From: Rhizopus arrhizus
Lineage: Eukaryota > Mucoromycota > Mucoromycetes > Mucorales > Rhizopodaceae
Direction of reading: 5' to 3'
Assembly: GCA_024220505.1 (NCBI GenBank)
Contig: JAKZZE010000002.1
Location: forward strand, 1,674,001-1,738,000
Length of the DNA stretch: 64,000 bases
The notes under the pieces are model-generated. The model did not search any database. It was not told the origin of the DNA and saw only the letters and a list, made by a program, of their open reading frames with translations. Position numbers and translations under genes: made by a program. Of the stretch, positions 22,160 through 34,000 are shown in pieces. The stretch's first letter is position 1; every line of letters starts with the position of its first letter.

Positions 22160-24609
22160 TTATTTACTGTAATTGTATTTCTCTGCCCAAAGATCACACA
22201 CCTTTCTTTGATGGCCTAGGTTTGTATGGTCTAGAGTGTTGGTATTTAATAAATTGCCTTGTTTGTGGTCCATTTCTGTTTGGTTTTGAGTCAGTTCAAG
22301 GAACATATGGAGCCATGCCATTGCATTCCAAACAGTAAAGTATTCTTCAGTAACACATTCTTTGGCTGCTTGACTCATACGTTCACGCAGTTCATGGTGG
22401 TTGAATAGTTCAAAGAGCTTATTGGATACTTCCTCAACATCACCAATGGGAATCAGGAAACCATCTTCGTTGTTTTTGATTTGAAGAGGTATTCCGCCTG
22501 CTTCATAAGCAATCACAGGGACACCCTTATGAAGAGCCTCAGTGACCTTGACCTCAAAGCCTTCACGGTGAGAAAGTTGAAGAGCAACATAGGCGCCACT
22601 AAGAACCATGTTGAGTAATTGATCGGAAGCAGGCAAACGGACAGCGATAATATCGCTAGCAATAGTAGCATATTCTTCCGAGTTCATAATTTCTTGAACT
22701 TGTTCAAAAATAACTGTACCATCTGGATCATCGATGCTTCCATGTCCACAAATGATGAGTTGTGGGATAGAAGCATCTTCAAATGAGCCATCCATCTTGG
22801 TACGTAACAACCTGTATGCTTCTAAAACATCTGGAATACCCTTAGAAGGATCAAATCTTGCAACTTGTACAATGTAAGGACGGTACCAGTCAACCTCATT
22901 GACACCTAGGTCTACGCATACACGATTGAAAACTGACTGATAGTAGTTCTTACACCATCCTGTCAAAGGCTTATTCAAACCATCCAAAGGATCCGTAGCA
23001 GCAGGCAAGAGTACAACACTACGCGGAGGTACAACACTAGGCACAAAATTCTTAATAGGATGAGCAACAAATAGGTCTGCATGTTGAATAAAGTTCCACA
23101 AGAAGCTATATTTAAAAAAAGCGTGTGAACATCAAGCAATATTTAATAAGTCATGTATTTACTTCCAAGTTACTGCTTGAGGTCCTTCAGGAAACTGCTC
23201 AATTAAATCTGATCGAATCTCAATATGAGATCTAAAAATAATTTTTGTATTGGGGGCATGCTTGCGAATGTGGGGAATGATACCACAAACTTAACCAGTC
23301 ATTAATAAAAAGAAAATTTGTTGCTATTTTTACGTCAGTTTACCTTGTGGGTCATCAATAACAATCACGTCAGAATTTTTAATGGGGCCATTGTCATCTA
23401 GCCAAAATCGTTTAGCGTTTTCATCCGACCAATCTATAAACGTTTGCATGTCTTCTTCAGTTAAACAAACGTCAGGAGGAGCAACTCCTTGGAGGACATT
23501 ATGGAATTTTCGTTTTGTTATATCAAATACTTCAGGTTTGGGGCGGGCCACGTACCCTTCCAGAAAAAAGAAAAGAAAATTAATCAGTCTGTGGAACAAC
23601 CAGAAAATATACTTACAATGAACATCAACTTCAGTCAGGTGCAAGAAACGTAGCAAAGCATGACGCATAAGAGCCACTATAACAAGATTCATCATGGTAA
23701 AGCTTTTTATCTAATATTTATACTGCCATCTAACTTACCTCCGCCACCTTGAGGAGTAGAATTAAAGAAAGACACTCTCAATTTTTTTTCTTTGAATTCA
23801 TTAGCCATTTCTTGGAATACTTTCCATGTTTCTTCACAAACAGTACTTTTGTACTCTTTTATATTCACTAGTTTAATTTGATAATTAAAGTCAACTATTA
23901 AAACAAAATTGTTAGATAAAGTAAAGTAGGGTGACATGTTTATTTTATTTTACCTTCAACCTAAAAAAAAAACAGGAAGTGTAAGAATGTGCTACTAACT
24001 TTAAAAAGAGTATATAGTAACTTACTTCATGCCGGTACCCAACTGAAATACGGGGCAAATTTCCGGGGTAAATAGGACTCAACCTGAAACTCTCTTAGAA
24101 CAGCAGTTTTTATTTTTAATTTATATTACTTACCACATTACTGCTTTTCTAACTGCAGCACTTGCACGCTCATCAGAAGAAGGACCATGTGTATGAACGC
24201 GAAAGGGAATGGCGTCGATCTGCTTCCAGAACTCGCTCATCATACTCATCTCTTCAGTAACAACAAATGACCTGCTCTTCAAGAAGTCTCTAGCAATATC
24301 ATACGAGCAAGCAATCAGTTGAACCTTGTAGTTTTGAGCCATAGAGTAAAGGGAAACAATATCAGTCAATTTCGTCAAAGCTTCTCTGATCATTTCTTCA
24401 GCTGTTTGAGTGGATGGGTCATGACGAACGAGTTCACCTTGGTAGTAGTCAGTAGTATAAAAGCCATCATGAACTGAAATAGAGTAATAGCTTGTTGTTT
24501 CTTCGCGAATCTCAATATCTAAGCCAAGGTAGACTGGCATAGGAATATGAGCAAGCGAGAATTTACGAAGAGAAGCTCTTGTAGGTACACGCGTAGGATT
24601 AGGGGGCAT
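22160..24609 (-). CDS. Trehalose synthase/phosphorylase, GT4 (CCG-9 type)
   Basis: Eight exons (24609-24134, 24083-24026, 23960-23954, 23894-23739, 23676-23617, 23556-23344, 23289-23163, 23105-22160) give 680 residues. The third exon is a 7-nt microexon. The N-terminal domain (HIPMPVYLGLDIEIREETT) is typical of fungal trehalose synthase/CCG-9. The GT-B fold half includes NSTPQGGGVALMRHALL, the glycosyltransferase-4 segment VQVARFDPSKGI, LIICGHGSI, SHREGFEVKVTEALHKGVPV and YEAGGIPLQI. These are retaining enzymes that make or phosphorolyse trehalose from glucose donors in the cytosol, for stress protection and spore reserves. The direction of the reaction cannot be read from sequence. Confidence 0.9.
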
Positions 24610-24877
24610 CGTTATGTAATTTGCACGTCTATTATAAAACGAATAGAGAAAAAAAAAGAAACAGGGTTGCTTTTTATATACTAAATAATAAAATAAAAAA
24701 AAACTCAGCAAGTATCATTGCTGCATAAAAATGACAAAAAATAGTAAGCGGGTATTTCCGAACGAATATTTCTTAATACATTCATATGCAATTTTAATTC
24801 TTTTCTCTTTTGTCTTTTTTTTTTTTTTTTTTTCTTTATCTTTTTTTTTTTGTTTTGCTTTATTATATTAAAGAATA
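24610..24877. promoter_or_regulatory. Divergent promoter, trehalose gene and methyltransferase
   Basis: These 268 bp serve both genes. A minus-strand TATATAAAAAG near 24680 fits the trehalose gene. T-rich tracts (24817-24851) lie just before the methyltransferase ATG. Confidence 0.5.
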
Positions 24878-26334
24878 ATGGGAAACTCGCAATCACAAAC
24901 ATCAAAAAGTATATTTTCGTTAATCAAAAGAAAAAATCTAAGTTCAGTAAAAGCAATTAAGCAAGATGATACAGAGGAATCTGAAGGACTGGATTTCCAT
25001 AAAGCAAAAAACAAGTCACCACCCAACCCTTCTTTACCACCTTCACCAATATATACTTCAAACGATGCACATAATACAAAAACAATCATTGTAAATGGAA
25101 GAAGATACCAGAATTTTAATACAAAATATGTTTTACCAAATGATGATGAAGAACAAGATCGACTTGTACAAGCGGTACATGTCAATGGAGAAAAAAAATT
25201 AAGCTTTATATTTTTAACGTGATTTTTTTTGGCGTAGCATTTTATCTATAAACATTTATTCAATGGCAATTTCTCAGCTCCTGTTCGTGGTCTATTGTCG
25301 GGCCCGGTATCCTCTGCTAGACGGGGTTCATCGGGATCAAGTCAAAGTAACTGGGAAGACCTTCCCCCGCCAAGGGTACTGGATTTAGGATGTGGGAATG
25401 GTACCTGGATACTTGAAATGGCAACAGAATTTAAACACGCCCATTTCTATGGTATTGATATATCACCAAATTATCCAACTGCGATTAAACCACCCAACAC
25501 CTTTTTTATACAATATGATATCCTAAATCCTAAAGGGTTGCCTTTTCCAGATAGTTATTTTGATTACGTATTCATGCGTCAAGTCTATACATGTTTTTCT
25601 TCTTTAGATTGGACGGTAAGTAATCTCACTATGTTTCATAAAGCAAAAAAAAAAAAAAAAAAAAAAAAAAAGACTTATTTGTCTCTCAAAAGACAGTTGT
25701 TAGGGAGATTAAAAGAGTAGTGAAACCAGGTGGCTTTGTTGAATTTCGAGATATTGATCCTATTTTAAAAAATATCGGTCCCACGACGTACAAACTATTT
25801 GAGAAATTTCCAGAAACGATGAAGAACAATTACGATGTTGATGTTGACTGGGCCAAAAATATGTACAGCTGTCTTCAAAAAGTAGGGCAAATGACAGACA
25901 TGCATCAAATTGTACGAATGCTTCGATCCGGAAACTCAGGTCCTATTTGTCACACAATGAATAATTCTCTCAAATCTGGATTAAATAGCTACCGTTATTT
26001 TTTCCAAAAGAATTACAACCTTTCAAGTGAAGAATACGATAAAATAACAGAGAAAGTTGTGAATGAAGCAATCGATTATCAATCTTACTTTAGCTATTTT
26101 AATTGTTGGGGTCGTAAACCTCTTTATGATTGTCATTTAGCACAGAGTATCAAGATCCAACCAAACCCATTAGAACAAAATAGACTGCAAACGAATAGCA
26201 ATCATCGTGCTTCTTTCAACTTACCACCATCCCCTACAAGTCTAGGTGATATTCAATCATCAGATGAAAATCATATATTTGGTCAAGATAGTGTGTCTGA
26301 TATTAATCAATTCATTCAAGGATATGAAGACTAA
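24878..26334 (+). CDS. SAM-dependent methyltransferase with N-myristoylation signal
   Basis: Three exons (24878-25174, 25238-25615, 25693-26334) give 438 residues. The protein begins MGNSQSQTSKS, a good N-myristoylation signal (Gly2, Ser6), so it is probably membrane-attached. A disordered Pro/Ser region (PPNPSLPPSP) precedes YVLPNDDEEQDRL. The class I methyltransferase fold follows: motif I VLDLGCGNGTW, acidic end of strand 2 in YGIDIS, and the motif-III-like VVKPGGFVEFRD. The C-terminus is Ser/Asn/Gln-rich. The substrate is unknown; such membrane-type SAM methyltransferases are common in Mucorales. Intron 2 holds a run of 27 A (25645-25671), and its acceptor AAAAG is weak, so the start of exon 3 is less sure. 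Confidence 0.85.
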
Positions 26335-26376
26335 TTTATTTACATGCATACAACATATTTATTTTCTTTACTTTCT

Positions 26377-28258
26377 TTACTTTCTTAATACTTCAACAGA
26401 GAATAAACTAGGACATTTTAATGGTTGACGCTCTTCATCCATATCAAACTTTTTGTTGTTTACTTTTTTATCTATGCTTTCAATCACTGACATGACTGCA
26501 GGTGCATTCACTAAAGATGACTCAACATCTGGTAAATTAATTCTTAGTTGCACTGAGGGATAAAAATCTCGGTTATCCTCTTCCTCATTGTCTTCATCAT
26601 CACTACTATTACTACTACTATTATCACTACTATCACTTCCTGGATCTTCTGCTAAAACAATTGTAAATGACATTCCACTCTCTATGAGTCCTACACCAGG
26701 ATTAAGTGGTGAAACAGCAAAAACAAGTTCCATGAGTCGACCAATATATTTACATACTGAAATTCCTTTACGACCCACCATGGCCTGAACAGCATAAAAG
26801 ATTGGATCAGGCACTGCTCCACCTTGGCGAAAGGCTAACAAGACGGCCAAGATGGCTCTTTCGTGATGCAATAATCCAGGCACGTTAGCCAAGGGGCCGC
26901 CAGCAAGAGGCATATGGAAAGCAACAAAGGCACGTGTTTCTTTAGGATAATGAGAAGTTAGGTTCGATAAATGAATGGCAGCAGGTAACAGACGGTGTAA
27001 TTGTAAAGGATGTCGTGGATCAAGGTAAATTTCAGGTAAGGCGTTCACAAGAATGTCATAAATCGCATCAAATTCGGTTTGAGAGAGTGTAAACTCTGAC
27101 TTTGCAGCATAGGCTTTTACGCCTTCTAATAATGGATCCTTCTGTTTTTCTTCTGGTGACAATAATTGATAGCAAAAGCCTTGACGAACTCCACCTTCAC
27201 TGAAATAAACTCGTTTAATCTTGAATACTTGAAGTATAGCGCTTACAAGGAAGCAAGAGGCAGGTAACATGGACGCTCTTCTTTTTGAAATACGGAAAAC
27301 CTTTAATTTGCTCATCAAATCCTGTGGCCTCTTGTTTCTATAATGTTTTGCTAATCGTTTTAGTTCACCACCTGACATGGAGTAACCATTGATGATTGGA
27401 ATAGGATACATTTGTTGACGATTTGTACTTCTACGTGGCATGTATGTATCTTGAGCCTTGATAGCCATGGAAAGATAGCCAAGTGCTCGAAATCCGCCAC
27501 CACTCATGTAAACTTCGTATCCATCCTTACTCCACAAGAAGTGTGGTAAATTGGATGCATCATGCGCCTTTTGTAGTTCAGAGACAACCTCATGAAACAG
27601 TGCATCTATTTCCTTGTTAGATTTACACTTGGCCAACCTCCTCTTCAAAGCCGCGGCACCGTATGGGAGTGAAACAGGATGCTGTGAAACACAGATATTG
27701 TCAGAAATGATTGCATCTAGTTTCTTATCTGTTGGGGGAGATGTCATAACATAACTAACTTCCACTGAACCGCCTCCAAGATCCATTGTCAATCCATTTA
27801 CACGATTATACGAGCCTAATTAAAGAAGTGTCAATCCTATATTTAGAAGCTAACCTATCATCCTATTTTTATTTACCGACAATTCCTGAAGCGGATATCA
27901 ATGCTTCTTGCTGCTTAGTCAACAAAGAAACAGTTAAACCTGTAGCTTGATAAATACCATCCAAGAACTCTTTCGAATTGACAGCCACACGTGTTGCTTC
28001 AGTTGCAATCACCTGAATATTACTAATTTCAACACCTGCATCTCGACAAATTGTTTTGAAACGTTTGAAACTTGTAATGACTTGCTCAATGACATCAGCT
28101 GGAATGACGCGTTCGTCACCTTGAGCATCGAGCAGTGCGATAGGAGCTCTTTCTTCGTATGCAACAGGTAAATGGCGAGCAAGTGCACTTACAATACCGA
28201 AGCGAATGCCGTTAGAACCCATATCCACTATTCCAAAAGGTGCGCTGATTGCTGCCAT
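26377..28258 (-). CDS. Ppx/GppA-family protein, RTG2-like
   Basis: Two exons (28258-27877, 27815-26377) give 606 residues. The ASKHA-type phosphatase fold shows GIVDMGSNGIRFGI (phosphate 1 loop), IATEATRVAVNSKEFL, and TMDLGGGSVEVSYV (phosphate 2), with the EGGVRQGF helix later. This is the retrograde regulator Rtg2/exopolyphosphatase family; length and C-terminal domain fit Rtg2 (about 590) rather than short exopolyphosphatases. Rtg2 relays mitochondrial state to nuclear transcription in yeast; here that role is inferred. An acidic Ser/Asp/Glu run lies near residue 540. The start at 28258 is chosen because the longer ORF would run into the Rpt3 3' end. The gap to Rpt3 is only about 73 bp, on the same strand. 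Confidence 0.88.
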
Positions 28259-28331
28259 TTTATGTAAAGTTATAAAAATAGAAAGAAAAAAGTACAAATT
28301 AAATATTGGTAAACTTTCTCTTTTTCTTATT

Positions 28332-29700
28332 TTATTTATAAAAGTCAAAGTTTGAATCTTCTTTCTTCACATTAGCTTTATATCCCTTTTCCAAATCCTT
28401 GCTCAAGATAACATAACGATTCTTTCTCACAGCATGCATACCAGCTTCTTGACAAATGGCTGCAATTTCTGCACCAGATAATTTATCAGGTCGTGAAACA
28501 ACTACATAAAATAAAAGCATTAATTATCATTTTTCTCTCTCTTTTTTTTTTGTTAAATGCTTTACAATCTTCTAAGTCAACTTCTTCAGACAAATTCATC
28601 TTTGATGTAACTGTCTGGAAAATAAGACGTTTTTGACGACGATCTGGTGTAGGGAATTCAATCTTTCTGTCAAGACGTCCAGGACGTAATAAAGCAGGAT
28701 CTAACGTATCTGCACGATTTGTAGCCATGATAACTTTTACATTTGAGGTTTGATCGAAACCGTCCATCTGATTAAGTAATTCAAGCAATATGCGTTGCAC
28801 TTCTCTATCGGCACCTGTTTGAGCGTCAAAACGTTTTGTAGCAATGGCGTCAATTTCATCGATGAAGACAATTGAAGGAGAATTTTCACGAGCTAATCTA
28901 AATACATCACGAACCATACGAGGACCTTCACCAAGGTATTTCTGCACAAATTCTGATCCAACCACACGAATGAAACTAGCTGTTGTATGGTGTGCCACCG
29001 CTTTCACGAGCATTGTTTTGCCTGTGCCTGGAGGACCATACAAGAGAACACCCCTTGGTGGGTCAATACCGATTTGACGATAAAGGTCAAAGTGAGTCAA
29101 AGGTAATTCTACTGCTTCACGAATCTCTTGTTTTTGAATGTCCAAACCACCCACATCAGAATAAGCTACATCAGGTTTCTCATCTGCTCCCAAAAGTGCA
29201 ATGCTGCTGTCAGCTTCTGGTGGTAAGACATCAACAAGCGCATTTGAATGACGGTGCAAGGCAACCGAAGAACTTGGCTTCAACAATTCGCGGTCTATTG
29301 TACTGAGAATACGGACAACATAATTGGAGCCAGTTGTGGAGCCCACAATACCGGTATGCTGATCAATAGGTTCCAAAAATTGACCAAGCACAAGTGGAAC
29401 CGACTTGATACGTTTCACTTCCTCTTGCGCTCGGACGAGTTCTCTCTTTAAATTCTTTTGTTCATCTTTAATGTACTCTTCTTGAAGTTCAATAAACTCT
29501 ATATCTCTTTGAAGTTTCTTTAATTTAACATATAAATCTCTTTCCGATAGATCTTCAAGCTGTCCAACTTTAGGAAGAATAATAGTGTTGATGTCTTTAG
29601 CCTATGAATGTATGCACGTTAAATATTTGTTTCATCCACATTATTTTGCTTTATTATTATCTTTACTTCTTGTTTAACTTGAATCCCAATCTCTTCCATG
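28332..29700 (-). CDS. RPT3: 26S proteasome regulatory ATPase Rpt3
   Basis: Three exons (29700-29668, 29601-28566, 28501-28332) give 412 residues. It has an N-terminal coiled coil, an OB-like region, then the AAA module with Walker [10 protein letters not shown], Walker [10 protein letters not shown], the pore-loop region [19 protein letters not shown], sensor 1 [14 protein letters not shown] and [12 protein letters not shown]. The end FDFYK is the HbYX-type tail by which Rpt3 docks in the 20S alpha ring. It unfolds substrates as part of the hexameric base. [18 protein letters not shown] and [12 protein letters not shown] favour Rpt3 over the other five Rpt subunits. Confidence 0.96.
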
Positions 29701-30261
29701 GTTAAAATGAAGTGGTTTTGTTTTCAACAAAGAAAATAATAAAAATAAAAAAGAGAAAAATATAAGGCGGGCAACGCGTCTGACAACCTTAAAGAAACGT
29801 CATCACTCAATTGAGTTGAAATTCCGCCTATAAAAACTTTTGGTGCTCGCAGCAATGAGCATAATATTTTGTCTGATACAGTGCTTCTACTGTCAATTGG
29901 ACATTTTTCTGAAAATGCTGGTCCAAAAAAAGAAATCTATTTGCTCACTTTTTCTAAAATAAATTGGTCACTTTGTCATAAAATGTACAGCCAATCTTTT
30001 ATATACAAATACATTTAATTTCGAAGGATTTTTTTTTAATAAAAAAAAAAAAGATATCTAATGAACATAATCATATATACAAAGGTGGCTTTAAAAAAAG
30101 TATATAGCTAAGAGAAATAAGAATATTTTGGCTTTTTGAGAAAAACAACAAAGATAACAAAATAACGATCATACGTTGTTTGCTTTGTTGAAATGTAGTA
30201 GGAGAAGATGAAATAGCTCATTATGTTGAAGAGAGAGAGGGACATGATGGTTTCAATTAAT

Positions 30262-30474
30262 TTAGATCAAAGAGAAAGAATAGATATTTGATTTGAAGTG
30301 CTTTGGCTTAATCATGTCCAAATTATTATCATCCAAAGGTCGAGAACTTTTGTATCGAAGCTCGCATTCATATTGATACAAATGACTAATTTTTTTCAAC
30401 GCATCGATCTTTGGAAGAAGATCGCCTAAGTCATCAATTGTTCTTGGCACATCAAATGATAAGATATCTGTCAT
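30262..30474 (-). CDS. Possible 70-aa protein
   Basis: The ATG at 30474 opens 70 codons reading MTDILSFDVPRTIDDLGDLL and later ECELRYKSSRPLDDNNLD, with balanced composition unlike random AT-rich sequence. There is no recognisable domain. It sits inside the 34-bp inverted-repeat pair, so it may belong to that element, be an exon of a longer gene, or be chance. Confidence 0.3.
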   Translation of the reverse strand: MTDILSFDVPRTIDDLGDLLPKIDALKKISHLYQYECELRYKSSRPLDDNNLDMIKPKHFKSNIYSFSLI

Positions 30475-30669
30475 AATAGTAACCTCAAGAAAAGTCTTCA
30501 ATAAAGTATACAATAACTTTGAACCCAACTGATTGAATAGATATTGCTTTCTTATTTGCTTTCCTCAACATGAGGTTGCGGGAAAAAGTTGCCAACCTAA
30601 CCAAGTTGACGAACGCCAACTCCTTATTGATTTAAATATTTGATGGTTTTATTTCGCAGTAACCTAGAG

Positions 30670-31019
30670 TGACGCTTTATATTCCAATATTGCTATTCAT
30701 CATGCCAGTTGAATCAAACATCATACTCATATTTATAAGAGAAATGCTACTACTGTTTTACATAACCCAAAGAAGCATTGAAAGCTTGTTTTTTGCCAAA
30801 GGAGACGCGTTACTTCATATGTGAGCACCGTGAAACAAAAGCGGTAAAGAAAGGAGCAGACAACGTGTCAGTATAATAAGGTTTACCTTTTGGTGAAGCA
30901 TCAGAATCAAATGAAGTAACTACTAAAAAAAGGAGAGTAACAAAGAAGCCTTCCATTAAATCTTTTTTAAGTTGTTAAAAAATTGTGGCTGCTGCAATAT
31001 ATGGTTGTTCAAAGATTCC
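30670..31019 (+). pseudogene. Relic copy of a dispersed repeat gene (copy A)
   Basis: This stretch is clearly homologous to 58045-58450 on the opposite strand. Recoverable protein includes RYFICEHRETKAVKKGADN and GLPFGEASESNEV, interrupted by two TAA codons. It lacks the U5 insertion found in the other copy, and so shows the empty site GAGAGTAACAAAGA at 30933-30946. Homology stops where the right 34-bp inverted repeat begins. Confidence 0.7.
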
Positions 31020-31052
31020 ATTTTCAGAAAAATGTCCAATTGACAGTGGAAG

Positions 31053-34000
31053 AACCGTAAAAAAATTCTCAAATTAATGAGAATCATATCAAAAATAATG
31101 AGAGAGTCTTCTCAAATAATCTATGAACTTTTTGTTTTTATTTTTAACTGAAGATTTATTGAGCTTTGTGCAATGACAAAATATTTGAATTGAAGACAGT
31201 AAAGTGATATGAGCGGAATTATCTATCATTGAAATACTGAAAAAAAAATACATTACTTTAATATCAAAACCTCTTTTATCTATAATCAAAATCATTACAG
31301 GCTTTGGATTTCAAATCATTATCCCTTATAAAAACGATAAAAAAGCAAAAGCGTCGTAAAGAATGTAACAATAACAGTTAAAAAGGAATTCTTATATTTA
31401 TCTGTTCTTGCATGAAAGTTAAGTCTATTAATGCTAGCTCAAAGCACAAGACTATGATTGATAGAGCTTTTATACATTTATTATATATTAAAAAATGATG
31501 TCGATCTGGAGCAATTAACAGGATATATGACATCTTTAAAAAAATACTGTACTATTTTAATAAATATAAGTATTGTTTGTATGGACGTAGATAATTTGAA
31601 AGTTTTATCTCTCTATGAACTATGTAGAATTCTGTTTAACCATCTGTAAATGAGATATACTAAAGAACTAATGAATACAGTGGGCTTTTTCTTACATGTA
31701 GAACATTTTGGGTAGGGATGACGTTTAATATTATTTAAGCAGCTCGTAATAAACCATGACGAGAAAAAGAAAAAAAATAAAAAAAAATAAAAAAAAATAA
31801 AAAAAAATAAAAAAAATAAAAAAAAATAAAAAAAAATAAAAAAAATAAAAAAATAAAAGAAAAAGAATCAAGATGTATATTCTTTATTGATAGTCTTTGT
31901 TAAAGTAAAACACAACTACTATGCTTGGTTTAATATAAATAATCATGAATGCAATTTTCAGTTACATTTCTAGTAGCTTATATAGAGATATAAATATATT
32001 ATTTGAATAGTAAGCTTAGGCATTATTTAAAAATTAGATTGACTAAGATTGCTTCTAGATAAATAAACTATTATCGGTTTGAAGATGATAAAATTGAGTA
32101 ATATCAAATCTGCCTCACTCTTTCAACAATTAGTGACTATTTCTATAATGGATTTTTTCTAAAATGCTATAATATATTGCTACGTATAATTTACATTAAA
32201 TCTTATTTATTGACTTAAAAGGATCATTAATACTATCCACTGGTCTGAAATCGAAGTTGTCGATGTAGTATTGATGGGTATATACTATTTTATTCTATAT
32301 TTGAGCTTAATTTTAACTCAGTAATTAAGGTAGTAAAGCTCTATAATCAGTATTTATAATTAAGTTTCAATAATTAAGTTTCAATAATTAATAATTATTG
32401 ATATAATAAATGGATGAATCAATCTTGTTTTATCAATTATATAATATACATATATATATATATTGTAAAAAAACATAAATCTCCTATCACTTTATTTTTA
32501 TTCTGTTCAATCCATTTACCGAACAACATTCATCATTTCAAATACAGCGGATGTATTCAGGCAGTGAAACATTCCTTGCTATTTTATTGAAATATGATTG
32601 AGTAAATCGTGCAAAGTAGAATCTCATGATTATATATAGTTATGCTTTATTACAACTTTAGACTAGGTTTGACAGCTATATAAAGTATATTCCACAAATA
32701 ATGTAAACAACTACAATGTGTCATTTTCCTGGCTTTGATACAGCCAAAGTGGAAAGAAAATTCTATGAGGGTACCCAGAGGTTCTGTGGAAATTAAGCGT
32801 TAGTGCTATTGGCCAACTTTATAAGCAGCATAATATCAATTAATAGATTGTAGGATATGTTGCCTTTAATCTTGAAGAAATACAGGCTTAACCTTTTTAT
32901 ATTTCTATATTGTTAAAAACATGCCAAATCAGAAGATTTTACATAAAATTACGTAATTACATTTTGATGACTGTAAGACTTAGATTAAGTACTTGTGTCA
33001 ATTAAAATCAAAGTTTGTATGCTTAGATAAATGAAAAATCACCTTAGAACCTTAAATGTGTAATTTTCTTTTGAGCCCTTTCATTAAGTGCACGCTTCTA
33101 TTTTTATGAACATAATAAAAGATCACCGGTAGTTGTTGATTTTTTAACCTTTGTTGTTCTCTCATAAATAAATCTCAGCGTCCAGTAGTAAATTAAGCAT
33201 ATTCATCTTTAGATCGGTAAATGAAGCTGCATGATTATTATTGGATTCCGATTCTTAGCTTATTTTTTCAAACCTGATGATTGTTATTTATGTTTTAAAA
33301 ACAAACAGTAAACTATACTTATTATTTACATTTATGCCTGAATGTAATCCTTTTCTAATTATTGAATTATAAGTAATATTTTTAATATGCTAGTTTTTTA
33401 TTTTGTATCACATATTTTGCTTGATCTTATTTCCATTTGTCTTATGAAAAATTCAAAAACAAAGGTTTCTTAGATATGCTCATAGAATGAGCAATTAAAA
33501 AGTACATTTTTTATTTATGTCTGCTTTTTGTACTTTTTTTATTATATTATGAATCTTGTTTTTCATACTTTCATGAACAAAAAAAAGTTTTTTGTTTAAG
33601 GTAAAGTGGGAAAAAAAAATGGTGTGCGTTAAAGAGAGTCAAAAATTGTAGAATAAGTCAACTTTGTACTGAATCTGTCAATTTTATGCCCTTTGTTTGT
33701 GATTTACATTAAGCATATGAGGTTTTGTATTTTAGTATGTATCCCGTATTATATAATGAAACCATATTTAGTAATAAGAAAAATCCTATCAGCAAATATT
33801 CATAAAATATATAAAAGACGGAATAGCGTATTAATAAAAAAGCTACGTAAACATTTTAATCATAACAGAAAAAACCCAAGCATATAAACGTGGTAGACAA
33901 TTATTCATTTGACAGAATATTATACATCGTTTTATATCCAAGAACGAAAGAATTCTCCAAAGCACTTTTTTTATTATATTTTATTGGAGGTTTTTATTTT

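Larger units (their letters stand above)
29884..31052. repeat. 34-bp inverted-repeat pair bounding 1.1 kb
   Basis: 29884-29917 and 31019-31052 are reverse complements with one mismatch (core TGTCAATTGGACATTTTTCT). They may be TIRs of an old DNA element, although a clear target duplication was not found. A small ORF and part of a repeat-family relic lie between the arms. Confidence 0.6.
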
